Below are positions 42,561 through 50,945 of a stretch of DNA of 64,000 nt, one piece after another. Location: assembly GCF_004307455.1 (NCBI RefSeq), contig NZ_SEWX01000003.1:1-64000 (forward strand). The letters run 5' to 3'. A model generated the notes under the pieces. It did no database searches. It had not been told where the DNA came from and was given only the letters and a program-made list of their open reading frames with translations. The stretch comes from Aquirufa nivalisilvae (GTDB taxonomy: Bacteria; Bacteroidota; Bacteroidia; Cytophagales; Spirosomataceae). The translations under genes were made by a program, and so were the position numbers. Position 1 is the stretch's first letter. Each line of letters opens with the position of its first letter.

Positions 42561-43805
42561 ATGAAACTAAAAAAACACCTACTGTACTTTGGATTTTGCT
42601 TCTTAGTTAGCACAACTATTTTTGCCCAAACTTCCGAAAAATTAGTAGCAGGAATGTCATTGGAGCGTTTGCAGCGTTATGATGCTTTCTTGCAAAAGGA
42701 AATCGATGATCACATAATCCCTGGAGCAGTTAGTTTGATTGTGAAAGATGGAAAAGTAATTGAGTACCGTGCGCTGGGATTTAGTAATGCAGTGGATAAA
42801 GTGCCCATGAAGCAAGATGATCTTTTTTACATGCAATCCATGACCAAGCCTATTATGACCGTGGCCTTTATGATGTTGTATGAAGAAGGGCATTTTCTTT
42901 TAACCGACCCTGTATCTAAATACATTCCTGAGTTTAAAAACATGCGGGTAGCCAAAGATGTGAACCAAGGTGCCAATGGAGAAACAGACTCGCTAGCTAG
43001 TCAAATTACCATTGCCCAAATTCTAAGTCATACCTCAGGCATGACCCACGGATTAGCGACAACGGCATTGGATCGAGATTTTAGAATGAAATATTATGGA
43101 ATGCCTTTTCCCAAGAATATTCAAGAGTTAGTTATTAAGGCGACCAAAATCCCTTTGGTAGGTCAACCTGGAAAACAATGGAACTACAGCGCAAGTCCAG
43201 ATGTATTGTCGGCCCTTATCGAAAAATTTTCTGGAATGAGCACCGCTGATTTTTTACAAGAAAGGCTGTTTAAGCCGCTTGGGATGATTAATACTGGTTA
43301 TAATTTGACTGATGCACAAGCAGCAAGAGTGGTTAAAGTTCATCGGAATTCACCAGATGGGTCTTTGATTTTAACCACCAATCAACCTAAAACTTCAGGT
43401 AATGTCATTTGGTTTGGAACGCATAGTCTATTTTCTACGGCTAAAGATTACATGGAGTTTTGTCAAATGTTATTGAATGAGGGTAAGTGGAAAGGCAAAC
43501 AATTCCTTAGTAGAAAGACCTTGGAACTTATGATTTCCAATCATGTTGGGGATATGTATGAAAAACGAATTCCGGACCGTAAAGGAGAAGGTTTTGGATT
43601 GGGATTTGCTGTTTTAGAAAATGTGACGGGAAGTCAAGTTTTAGGGGATAAAGGATTGTATTTTTGGTCAGGAGCTAATAATACGCACTTTTTTATCAAC
43701 CCGAAAGAAAAATTAATTGCTATCATGCTAACCCAAAAGGATCCCCATACCATATATTACCATACCAAAATGCGCCAATTAATCCATCAAGCCATTGTGG
43801 AATAA
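42561..43805 (+). CDS. serine hydrolase, class C beta-lactamase family, exported
   Basis: A 414-residue beta-lactamase/penicillin-binding-like hydrolase. The signal peptide MKLKKHLLYFGFCFLVSTT ends in IFAQ. The SxxK motif is SMTKPIMT (MQSMTKP), the YxN-like block is WNYSAS, and a third motif HFFINPKEK lies near the end. Such enzymes are usually esterases or D-aminopeptidases rather than true beta-lactamases. An upstream ATG at 42492 would precede the signal by 23 residues and is less likely. Divergent to tetR, so it may share its control. Confidence 0.88.
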   Translation: MKLKKHLLYFGFCFLVSTTIFAQTSEKLVAGMSLERLQRYDAFLQKEIDDHIIPGAVSLIVKDGKVIEYRALGFSNAVDKVPMKQDDLFYMQSMTKPIMTVAFMMLYEEGHFLLTDPVSKYIPEFKNMRVAKDVNQGANGETDSLASQITIAQILSHTSGMTHGLATTALDRDFRMKYYGMPFPKNIQELVIKATKIPLVGQPGKQWNYSASPDVLSALIEKFSGMSTADFLQERLFKPLGMINTGYNLTDAQAARVVKVHRNSPDGSLILTTNQPKTSGNVIWFGTHSLFSTAKDYMEFCQMLLNEGKWKGKQFLSRKTLELMISNHVGDMYEKRIPDRKGEGFGLGFAVLENVTGSQVLGDKGLYFWSGANNTHFFINPKEKLIAIMLTQKDPHTIYYHTKMRQLIHQAIVE

Positions 43806-43846
43806 ATGGCTCGAATCAGTAATTTTATTAAATAATCTATAAACTG

Positions 43847-43875
43847 ATATACCAAAGCTCACAGCCTTGGTATAT
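43847..43875. terminator. hairpin with TATACCAA half-sites
   Basis: ATATACCAA and TTGGTATAT arms flank an 11-base centre that itself pairs GCT/AGC, so a 12-bp imperfect stem forms, followed by TCTTTT. It fits a terminator for the serine hydrolase gene, but the half-sites equal those of the TetR operator. Confidence 0.45.
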
Positions 43876-43892
43876 TCTTTTAAACCTATTCT

Positions 43893-45161
43893 ATGAAACG
43901 TATCATTATCCTATGGATGTTAGGAGTTATTCCTGCATGTGCCCAAAATCCCAAAATCATTCGAGGGCCATATTTGCAAAATTTTACGAGCACTTCAGGG
44001 GTCATTCGATGGAGGACAGATGTACCTACGGACAGTCGTGTTTATTATGGCAAAGAGTTACCCAAAAATGCCAAATCTGTTTATGATGCTCGTTTGACAA
44101 CGGAACATGAATTGAAATTGACAGGCTTAAGTCCAAATCAAATTTATTTTTATTCCATTTCTACCCCTCAAGTCGTAGCGAATCAATATGTCAAAACATT
44201 ACCTAAGTCGGGGAGTAATCAAGCGATTCGGGTCTGGGCTTTAGGGGATTTTGGGACAGGTTCAAAAAATCAGTTGATGGTTCGAGATGCAGTCAAAAAC
44301 TTTGTTAAAGATAAACCCATTGATGCATGGATTTGGTTGGGAGATAATGCCTATGGGAGTGGCAAGGATATTGAATATCAAAAAAATGTGTTTGAAGTAT
44401 ATCAGGAAGATTTCTTTCCCAATACTAAATTATGGCCAAATCCAGGCAATCACGATTATAAAGACAATCCCGATGCTAAGAAATTAGCCTATTATCAAAA
44501 CTTTACCATGCCAATGAATGGAGAAGCTGGAGGGCTTAAATCAGGTACAGAAGCATATTATTCCTTCAACATGGGAAATGTACACTTTGTATCGGTTAAT
44601 TCGGAAGAAACATCAGCAGATGGAACCAGTATTATTGATAGCACCGGTCAACAAGCGCAGTGGCTCAAACGTGATTTAGCAGCGAATAAATTACCATGGA
44701 CCATCGTATATTTTCATGAACCTCCTTATTCCAAAGGTTCGCATGATACAGATACGGATGAGGAAATGACTAAGGTGCGGCAACAAATTGTACCCATATT
44801 TGACCGATATCATGTGGATTTAGTTTTAGCGGGACATAGTCATTCGTATGAGAGAACTTGGCCGATTCGAGGACATGTAGGTCAGAATGATAGCTTTGAT
44901 CCTAATAAACATGTGTTGGCTAAGGAGATTAAGCCGAATCACTATGTCGTGGATAAATCTTCACAGGGAACTATTTACATTGTGGCTGGATCAGGTGGCC
45001 AGTTGGGCAAAAGTCAGCCTAGTTTCCCCTTAAAATCATCCGCTTTTTCTACGGTGGCGCTGGGAGGTTCATTGATATTAGATATTAAGGATAGGAAATT
45101 AGTAGGGCAGTGGATTGGCTCAGATGGAAAAGTGCATGATGAATTTAGTATTCAAAAGTAG
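43893..45161 (+). CDS. purple-acid-phosphatase-like metallophosphoesterase, secreted
   Basis: A 422-residue protein with signal peptide (MKRIIILWMLGVIPACA), an N-terminal fibronectin-like domain (about 20-105: PKIIRGPYLQNFTSTSGVIRW) and a calcineurin-like phosphoesterase domain. Metal ligands: GDFG (Asp), LGDNAYGSG (Asp, Asn), PGNHDY (Asn, His), FHEPPYSKGSHD (His) and GHSHSYERT (His-x-His). It would hydrolyse phosphomonoesters in the periplasm or outside. It is a clear paralogue of the gene at 56856-58145. Confidence 0.92.
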   Translation: MKRIIILWMLGVIPACAQNPKIIRGPYLQNFTSTSGVIRWRTDVPTDSRVYYGKELPKNAKSVYDARLTTEHELKLTGLSPNQIYFYSISTPQVVANQYVKTLPKSGSNQAIRVWALGDFGTGSKNQLMVRDAVKNFVKDKPIDAWIWLGDNAYGSGKDIEYQKNVFEVYQEDFFPNTKLWPNPGNHDYKDNPDAKKLAYYQNFTMPMNGEAGGLKSGTEAYYSFNMGNVHFVSVNSEETSADGTSIIDSTGQQAQWLKRDLAANKLPWTIVYFHEPPYSKGSHDTDTDEEMTKVRQQIVPIFDRYHVDLVLAGHSHSYERTWPIRGHVGQNDSFDPNKHVLAKEIKPNHYVVDKSSQGTIYIVAGSGGQLGKSQPSFPLKSSAFSTVALGGSLILDIKDRKLVGQWIGSDGKVHDEFSIQK

Positions 45162-45312
45162 TAGGCCCTTTTTTGTAATTATTGGGTCAATTTATGGCTG
45201 TAGATTGTCATTTTGAAAGTAAATGATTGATTTAGTGGGATTGCCCTAGGATGGACAATGATAGTTAGTTCAAAATGCTTTGGTATTTTGCCCTTACAAA
45301 ACTGAATTATTC

Positions 45313-48300
45313 ATGGTTACACGTAGACAATTATTCGCCCTATTGACTCCTTTATTGATAAGCTTAGGTGTCCATGCACAAGATGCTTTGAAGGCAGAAT
45401 TTCAAACTCCACCTAATACAGCTAAACCGCGAGTTTGGTGGCATTGGATGAATGGAAATATCACCAAGGAAGGTATTCAGAAGGATTTGGAGTGGATGGA
45501 GAAGACAGGTATTGGTGGTTTTCAGAATTTTGATGCTAGCTTAATGACACCCGTTGTGGTGAAAGATAAGCTAAGTTTTATGAACCCGGGCTGGAAAGAT
45601 GCTTTTAAGTTTACCGCCGATTTAGCGAAGAAAAAGAACTTAGAAATGGCTATTGCAGGTTCTCCTGGTTGGAGTGTAACGGGTGGGCCATGGGTTAAGC
45701 CCTCCGATGCCATGAAAAAATATGTATGGTCAGAGACAAGACTTAGTGGAGGAAAAGTGTTCACAGGTAAGATTCCTGCACCTTCTTCCGTAACTGGCCC
45801 TATGCAAAATACTCCTGTGGAAGCAGGTGGATTTGGTGGCCCTGCTCCAGGTCCAGCACCCGTAGTGCCCGAATATTACCAAGATTTTGCTGTAATCGCC
45901 TATCCATTATCCCAACAGGATAAAGCTATGAGTAGCATGAATGCTACCTTGACGAGCAGTGGAGGAACTTTTACCTTAGCACAATTGACCGATGGAGATT
46001 TGCATAATTTTAGCATGTTACCTCCTAAAAATGTGGGTGATGAAACATGGATTCAATACGAGTTTCCAGAAGTTCAAGAAATTGCCGCAGTGACCATTGC
46101 AAATGAAGGATATGGGGAATTAGCTGTTTTTAGAGGCGGTCCAGAAAACAGATTTCTTCAATACAGTACCGATGGAGTTAATTTTAAGCAAATAGTAGCT
46201 ATACCTGGTACGATTACGGCCCAAACTACCTTGTCGTTCAATCCAGTTAAAGCGAAATATGTTCGCTTAGTGTATAAAATATTGCCTCCTGCTCCTAATA
46301 TGATGGCAATGTTTGGGGGGAGTCAAGATAATAGCCCTAAGGGAACTCAAGTTTCAGAATTTGTAGTACATACAAGCCCTAAAGTTCATTTGTTTGAAGG
46401 AAAAGCAGGTTTTCAGCCTTGGGTAGAGACGCCAGGGGTAGTTACTTATAACCCTGCTGGACCTAAGACGAATCAAGTTATTGATTTGACGAGTCTAATG
46501 AAATCAGATGGTTCCATTTCATGGAATGCACCTGCGGGAGATTGGGTCATTTATCGATTCGGTTATTCATTGACAGGTAAAAAGAATCACCCTGCATCTC
46601 CTGAAGCTACAGGTTTGGAAGTGGATAAAATAGATCGAGAAGCGGTAAGTCGTTATTTGAATAATTATTTAGACCAATACAAGGATGCTACTGGAAATGA
46701 CTTGATGGGAAAGCAAGGCTTGACGCACATGGTTTTGGATAGTTATGAAGCGGGTCACATGACCTGGACACCAGCCATGTTCGATGTATTTAAAGCTAAG
46801 CGCGGCTATGATATGAAGCCTTGGTTACCCGTATTAGTTGGCCAGATTGTCCAAGATCTTAAATCCAGTGAGAAGTTTTTATGGGATTTTCGCAAGACAA
46901 TCGGAGAAATGATTGTTGAAAATCATTATGAATTGATTGGGGAAATTTTGGCGCAAAGGGGAATGAAACGCTATACGGAATCTCATGAATCGGGTCGTAT
47001 CTTTTTAGCGGATGGTATGGATGTGAAGAAGAAAGCAGATATACCTATGTCAGCAATGTGGCAGCCTGGAGCTTTAGTACCTGGTGCAGATGAAGAAATT
47101 AGAAGTAGAGCAGATATTCGTGAGTCGGCTTCCGTGGCCCATATTTATGGTCAAAATATCGTGGCTGCCGAGTCGATGACTACCGTTGGTAATCCTTTTA
47201 AACCTCATCCTGGGACCTTAAAAAGAACAGCCGACGTAGAAATGGCATCTGGCTTAAATCGATTTGTTATCCATACTTCGGTGCATCAACCCTTGGATAA
47301 TTTGTTCCCAGGATTCACCTTAGGACCATTCGGACAATGGTTTACCCGTCAGGAAACTTGGGCAGATCAAGCTCGTGTTTGGGGGGATTATCTAGGAAGA
47401 AGTTCCCATATGTTGCAGCAAGGTAAATTTGTGGCAGATATCCTTTATTACTATGGGGAGAATACGAACATTACCTCCAATTTCACCAAGTCATTACCCG
47501 ATGTCCCGGTGGGTTATGAGTATGATTTTGTGAATTCAACAGCTTTGAAAAACGTCATTTCTTCGCAAAATAAGAAATTAACGAATCCTAATGGCGGTCA
47601 ATATGCGGTATTGGTATTAGATCCTACAGCGAAACAAATGACCTTGTCGGTATTAAATAGAATCTTGCAATTAGCTATAGCTGGTGTGCCCGTGGCTGGA
47701 CAAGCGCCAGAATATACGCCTAGCCTAGTTGATAATGAACAAGAGTTTATGGGTCAATTAGCACAATTAAAAAAATTACCTAATGTGTATTTTGGGAAGG
47801 ACTTGAAAGAAGTTTTGGCACTATTAAAGGTGTCAAAAGATGTTCAGGTATCGAATCAAAAAGCAGAGATTTTGTATGTTCACCGGGCTTTGGCCGATAA
47901 GCAGATTTACTGGTTGAATAGTCGTTCAAATGAACCCAATTCAGCACAAGTATCTTTCCGAGTTAGCGGAAAAGTTCCATCAATCTGGAATCCTGAGACA
48001 GGCGAGGTTACTCGAGTTGGTTATGAAATCAAAGGAGGAAGAACCCTCTTGAATTTAGAATTCACTCCTTGGGATGCTTATTTCATTGTATTTGAAGGAA
48101 AAGCTACGGCATTAAAAGTAAGCTATCCGAAGCCACAAGTGGTGAAAACTCAAGCAATAGAAGGGCCATGGAAAGTTCAATTCCAAAAAGACAGAAGTGC
48201 TCCTGCTGAGATTACATTGAATTCTTTGGTATCATTGAATAAGCATGAAAATGAAGGCGTTAAGTATTTTTCTGGAGCCGCTACCTACAGTAATAAGTAT

Positions 48301-48621
48301 GAATTGTTGAGCATTGCTCGTGGTGAAAGTATTAAGCTAGATTTAGGTGATGTGAAAAATTTAGCGGAAGTATATGTGAATGGCAACAAAGTGGCAACTT
48401 TATGGAAAAAGCCATTTATAGTAGATATAACTTCTCCATTAAAAATGGGTAAAAATACGATTGAAATAAAAGTAATAAACTCTTGGGTAAACCGCTTAGT
48501 GGGCGATGCCCAGCCAGGTGCTAATAAGATTACTTTTACTTCTTTTCCTTTGATTCGTCCCAATAGCCAAACCGAAGAATCTGGTTTGCTAGGGCCTGTT
48601 AAAGTATCGACTTACAAATAA
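45313..48621 (+). CDS. GH106-type alpha-L-rhamnosidase-like enzyme, secreted
   Basis: An 1102-residue protein with signal peptide (MVTRRQLFALLTPLLISLGV, cut after HAQ). WWHWMNGNITKEGIQKDLEW is the characteristic opening of GH106, followed by a TIM-barrel region (FLADGMDVKKKADIPMSAMW, ESASVAHIYGQNIVAAESMT) and C-terminal beta-sandwich domains ending in a jelly-roll (LGDVKNLAEVYVNGNKVATLW). It should cleave alpha-L-rhamnosides outside the cytoplasm. The ATG at 45313 is preferred over the TTG at 45280. Confidence 0.87.
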   Translation: MVTRRQLFALLTPLLISLGVHAQDALKAEFQTPPNTAKPRVWWHWMNGNITKEGIQKDLEWMEKTGIGGFQNFDASLMTPVVVKDKLSFMNPGWKDAFKFTADLAKKKNLEMAIAGSPGWSVTGGPWVKPSDAMKKYVWSETRLSGGKVFTGKIPAPSSVTGPMQNTPVEAGGFGGPAPGPAPVVPEYYQDFAVIAYPLSQQDKAMSSMNATLTSSGGTFTLAQLTDGDLHNFSMLPPKNVGDETWIQYEFPEVQEIAAVTIANEGYGELAVFRGGPENRFLQYSTDGVNFKQIVAIPGTITAQTTLSFNPVKAKYVRLVYKILPPAPNMMAMFGGSQDNSPKGTQVSEFVVHTSPKVHLFEGKAGFQPWVETPGVVTYNPAGPKTNQVIDLTSLMKSDGSISWNAPAGDWVIYRFGYSLTGKKNHPASPEATGLEVDKIDREAVSRYLNNYLDQYKDATGNDLMGKQGLTHMVLDSYEAGHMTWTPAMFDVFKAKRGYDMKPWLPVLVGQIVQDLKSSEKFLWDFRKTIGEMIVENHYELIGEILAQRGMKRYTESHESGRIFLADGMDVKKKADIPMSAMWQPGALVPGADEEIRSRADIRESASVAHIYGQNIVAAESMTTVGNPFKPHPGTLKRTADVEMASGLNRFVIHTSVHQPLDNLFPGFTLGPFGQWFTRQETWADQARVWGDYLGRSSHMLQQGKFVADILYYYGENTNITSNFTKSLPDVPVGYEYDFVNSTALKNVISSQNKKLTNPNGGQYAVLVLDPTAKQMTLSVLNRILQLAIAGVPVAGQAPEYTPSLVDNEQEFMGQLAQLKKLPNVYFGKDLKEVLALLKVSKDVQVSNQKAEILYVHRALADKQIYWLNSRSNEPNSAQVSFRVSGKVPSIWNPETGEVTRVGYEIKGGRTLLNLEFTPWDAYFIVFEGKATALKVSYPKPQVVKTQAIEGPWKVQFQKDRSAPAEITLNSLVSLNKHENEGVKYFSGAATYSNKYELLSIARGESIKLDLGDVKNLAEVYVNGNKVATLWKKPFIVDITSPLKMGKNTIEIKVINSWVNRLVGDAQPGANKITFTSFPLIRPNSQTEESGLLGPVKVSTYK

Positions 48622-48643
48622 AATGATAAATGATTGCTTAAAA

Positions 48644-48671
48644 ATCCCCGGTCTTTCCGGGGATTTTTTTT
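48644..48671 (+). terminator. GH106 gene terminator
   Basis: ATCCCCGG-TCTTT-CCGGGGAT with eight T: perfect 8-bp stem, 22 bases after the stop. Confidence 0.9.
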
Positions 48672-48687
48672 GATCTAAACTTCTGAA

Positions 48688-49575
48688 TTACAGTGCTATG
48701 TTCAAGGAAGTTGTTTTCTGACTTTGAACTACGATAGCACTAATCTGTTTTTCAACGGCTACTGCACCATTGGCATTTTCAGAAACTACAACTAAATCAT
48801 AGCTGCCTGCAGCAAGAAAAGCTAACGTATACGCACCAGTAGAACTTACTTTGGTGCTAGAAATGGCATTGGCAAAACGAACATTTTCACCTGTTGGTTC
48901 CGCACTTTCACTCGCAGTATATTTGTCTTTCTCATACGTATAAATCACGTATTTTTTATCAGTAGCCAAATTACTCACTAATCCCGAGATCGTTCCCGAT
49001 TGATTGTTTACTGCGATTTTAATGGTTGGATTTAAAATATAGGTGCTTCCATTTCCTGTTACGACAATGGATTTTCTCAAGTCGAAGTCGGCCGTAACTT
49101 CTACCACTCCATTGATTGGTACAGAAAAGTTTCCGTTTGCTTTATAGCCTGACGATGCGCCACTTGGTACAAATAGAGGCATTTTTTCACCAGTCAATAA
49201 TTCGACATAGCATCCAGGATTGCTTGGATTATTGGTGCCCTTAGCTGGAGCATCTAATTTAAAGCGTAATCCCGTATAGTTTCCAGATTTTAAGGTATAA
49301 TTACCCAGTAGGGATGTTTTCCCGTTTTGCAAATCTAGAATATTCACCACTTGTGGACTAGTAAAATCCGTGGCTGTTTCCCAAGAACCACCGCTATTTT
49401 GGTATTCTAATCCAGTGAAGGTTACATAAACGGCTTTGACATTGGCGGCATCAATTGGGGCATCCGTGACGCTGAGGGCTAGCTTTCCTGTACCATTACT
49501 AAGGTCATCGTTTTTACAGGAAACAAACAAGGCAGAAATGATTAAAAGTGCTGAGAGTTGATTAGAGAATTTCAT
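48688..49575 (-). CDS. DUF4382 lipoprotein
   Basis: A 295-residue protein with a lipoprotein signal (MKFSNQLSALLIISALFVSC, lipid Cys at 20) and a DUF4382 domain (GKLALSVTDAPIDAANVKAV through ITVNN-like centre, about 30-190), followed by a carboxypeptidase-regulatory-like or Ig-type domain (about 195-295, TGAYTLAFLAAGSYDLVVV). DUF4382 proteins are surface lipoproteins of unknown role. It is convergent with the GH106 gene and probably monocistronic. Confidence 0.85.
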   Translation of the reverse strand: MKFSNQLSALLIISALFVSCKNDDLSNGTGKLALSVTDAPIDAANVKAVYVTFTGLEYQNSGGSWETATDFTSPQVVNILDLQNGKTSLLGNYTLKSGNYTGLRFKLDAPAKGTNNPSNPGCYVELLTGEKMPLFVPSGASSGYKANGNFSVPINGVVEVTADFDLRKSIVVTGNGSTYILNPTIKIAVNNQSGTISGLVSNLATDKKYVIYTYEKDKYTASESAEPTGENVRFANAISSTKVSSTGAYTLAFLAAGSYDLVVVSENANGAVAVEKQISAIVVQSQKTTSLNIAL

Positions 49576-49716
49576 TGTTTTATATGGTTTTAAAATTTAT
49601 CTATTAACGTAAGTTAGGCTGTTAAATTTCATTAAAAAATGCTAAATTGTTCCAAATAAGGCATTTTTGAAGTCCAAATTGTGCCTTTTATCACCCAAAA
49701 AGTTTCATTCAAAGTC

Positions 49717-50454
49717 ATGATGAGTTCACTGGTCGTTTTACTACTATTCTTGGCAATAATCGCATTTCTTTATTCATCGGTCGGTCATGGCGGGGCAAGT
49801 GGTTACTTGGCTGTGATGGCTATGATGGGTGTGGCACCAGCGATCATGAAACCCTCAGCCTTAGTGATGAACTTAGCCGTGTCCTTATTTTCATTTATAG
49901 GATTCTACCGAGCGGGACATTTTAAGTTTAAATTATTTTGGCCTTTTGCCATTGCTTCTGTTCCCTTGGCATATTTGGGAGGAACCATGACACTTTCGGA
50001 TTCTATTTATAAGAAGATTTTGGCAATATGTATATTGATATCCATTTTTCGATTAATCTTCCAAATTCGCCAAGAACAAGAAGAAACTAAACCTATTTCT
50101 ACTTTAGCCGGACTTGCTTCGGGTGGAGCTATAGGATTGATATCAGGTATGATTGGAATCGGGGGAGGGATCGTATTGACTCCATTGATGTTATTAATGC
50201 GGTGGGCCACTTTAAAGCAAACGGCAGCCGTATCGGCTCTATTCATTTTTGTTAATTCATTATCAGGTCTATATGGGCAACTCCAAAAGGGAGGAATTCA
50301 AGTGACAGATAATTTTCAATGGTCGGTAGCTGCTACGATTATTGGAGGACTACTAGGCTCTTATTATGGGAGCCAGAAGTTCAATGTACCTACGTTACGT
50401 TACCTCTTGGCCATCGGTCTTGTTATCGCAAGTGCCAAATTAATTTTCACTTAG
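49717..50454 (+). CDS. TauE/SafE family membrane transporter
   Basis: A 245-residue protein with about eight membrane helices in the TauE/SafE pattern: SVGHGGASGYLAVMAMMG in the first half and GMIGIGGGIVLTPLMLLMRW in the second, the internal duplication typical of the family. These proteins export sulfite or other organosulfur anions. An upstream GTG (49681) would add 12 residues; the ATG at 49717 matches the family start better. Confidence 0.87.
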   Translation: MMSSLVVLLLFLAIIAFLYSSVGHGGASGYLAVMAMMGVAPAIMKPSALVMNLAVSLFSFIGFYRAGHFKFKLFWPFAIASVPLAYLGGTMTLSDSIYKKILAICILISIFRLIFQIRQEQEETKPISTLAGLASGGAIGLISGMIGIGGGIVLTPLMLLMRWATLKQTAAVSALFIFVNSLSGLYGQLQKGGIQVTDNFQWSVAATIIGGLLGSYYGSQKFNVPTLRYLLAIGLVIASAKLIFT

Positions 50455-50576
50455 GTCATTTGCGACATGAGTCATTTGGCCAATTAAATAGCCGATTTTC
50501 AATCGGTGTATGTTGGGACTAAGTATTTTTTATTCCCATTAGGCATTCTGCGCAATCAAAAAAATCAAACATTTTT

Positions 50577-50606
50577 TTTGAAAATAAAATTTTCAGTATA
50601 CATTTG
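50577..50606 (+). promoter_or_regulatory. promoter TTTG-N18-TACATTTG
   Basis: -33 TTTG at 50577-50580, 18 bases, -7 TACATTTG at 50599-50606; one base short of the ideal spacing. It drives the structured region before the AKR gene. Confidence 0.6.
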
Positions 50607-50799
50607 CATAATAATCTACTAAAAAGGTAGGGATTGTAGGGTAAAAAGAAGTTGATATACCTATCGTAGAAAATCAACGGATTTTCTAAGCCCTTTTAAC
50701 GCCACACTATTACATGAGTTGGAATTTTACTGTTTCTCTATAATTCCATATTTACCCTTCCTGCCAGTATTGACTGGCAGGGGGTAAAGATTGGTCGGA

Positions 50800-50859
50800 A
50801 TGAGGAAGTGGTTATTCTTTAGACTTGTATGGGGATTATCTAGATTAGCTCTTTTGTAA
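50800..50859 (+). CDS. possible 19-residue hydrophobic leader peptide
   Basis: ATG-initiated frame encoding MRKWLFFRLVWGLSRLALL with TAA stop. Six Leu, three Arg and two Trp; a basic start and hydrophobic body. It ends about 35 bases before the terminator-like hairpin, the position of a leader peptide in attenuation, or it may be a small membrane-active peptide. No clear ribosome binding site. Speculative. Confidence 0.3.
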   Translation: MRKWLFFRLVWGLSRLALL

Positions 50860-50894
50860 GGAGGAAACATAGTTTTTAATAATGGTTGAAGGTT

Positions 50895-50930
50895 ATAAAA
50901 CCGCCTTGTTATACGAGGTGGTTTTATTTT
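50895..50930 (+). terminator. terminator/attenuator hairpin before the AKR gene
   Basis: ATAAAACCGCCT pairs with AGGTGGTTTTAT (one G-U), nine-base loop, then TTT. It lies directly upstream of the ATG at 50946, so read-through must be allowed or the AKR gene has another promoter. Confidence 0.6.
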
Positions 50931-50945
50931 AAACATGACAAGCAA

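Larger units (their letters stand above)
50455..50945 (+). ncRNA. structured leader or small RNA upstream of the AKR gene
   Basis: This 491-base gap holds no long ORF. From the promoter at 50577-50606 the expected transcript is about 50613-50930. It contains a 9-bp stem with AACG loop (50667-50688), a compound 15-bp hairpin (50751-50788), a 19-codon ORF (50800-50859) and a terminator-like 12-bp hairpin (50895-50927) with U-rich tail that ends 16-19 bases before the aldo/keto reductase ATG. It can be an attenuator-type 5' leader or a stand-alone RNA. I checked by eye for RNase P, SRP, tmRNA and 6S signatures and see none. Confidence 0.5.

Noticed and set aside
50455-50945. RNase P, SRP, tmRNA or 6S RNA in the AKR upstream region
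   Set aside because: None of the conserved core strings of these RNAs (for example the RNase P GAGGAAAGTC block) is present on either strand.
50727-50945. 72-codon minus-strand frame opposite the AKR leader
   Set aside because: No ribosome site or domain, and the plus-strand signals (promoter, hairpins) explain the region better.
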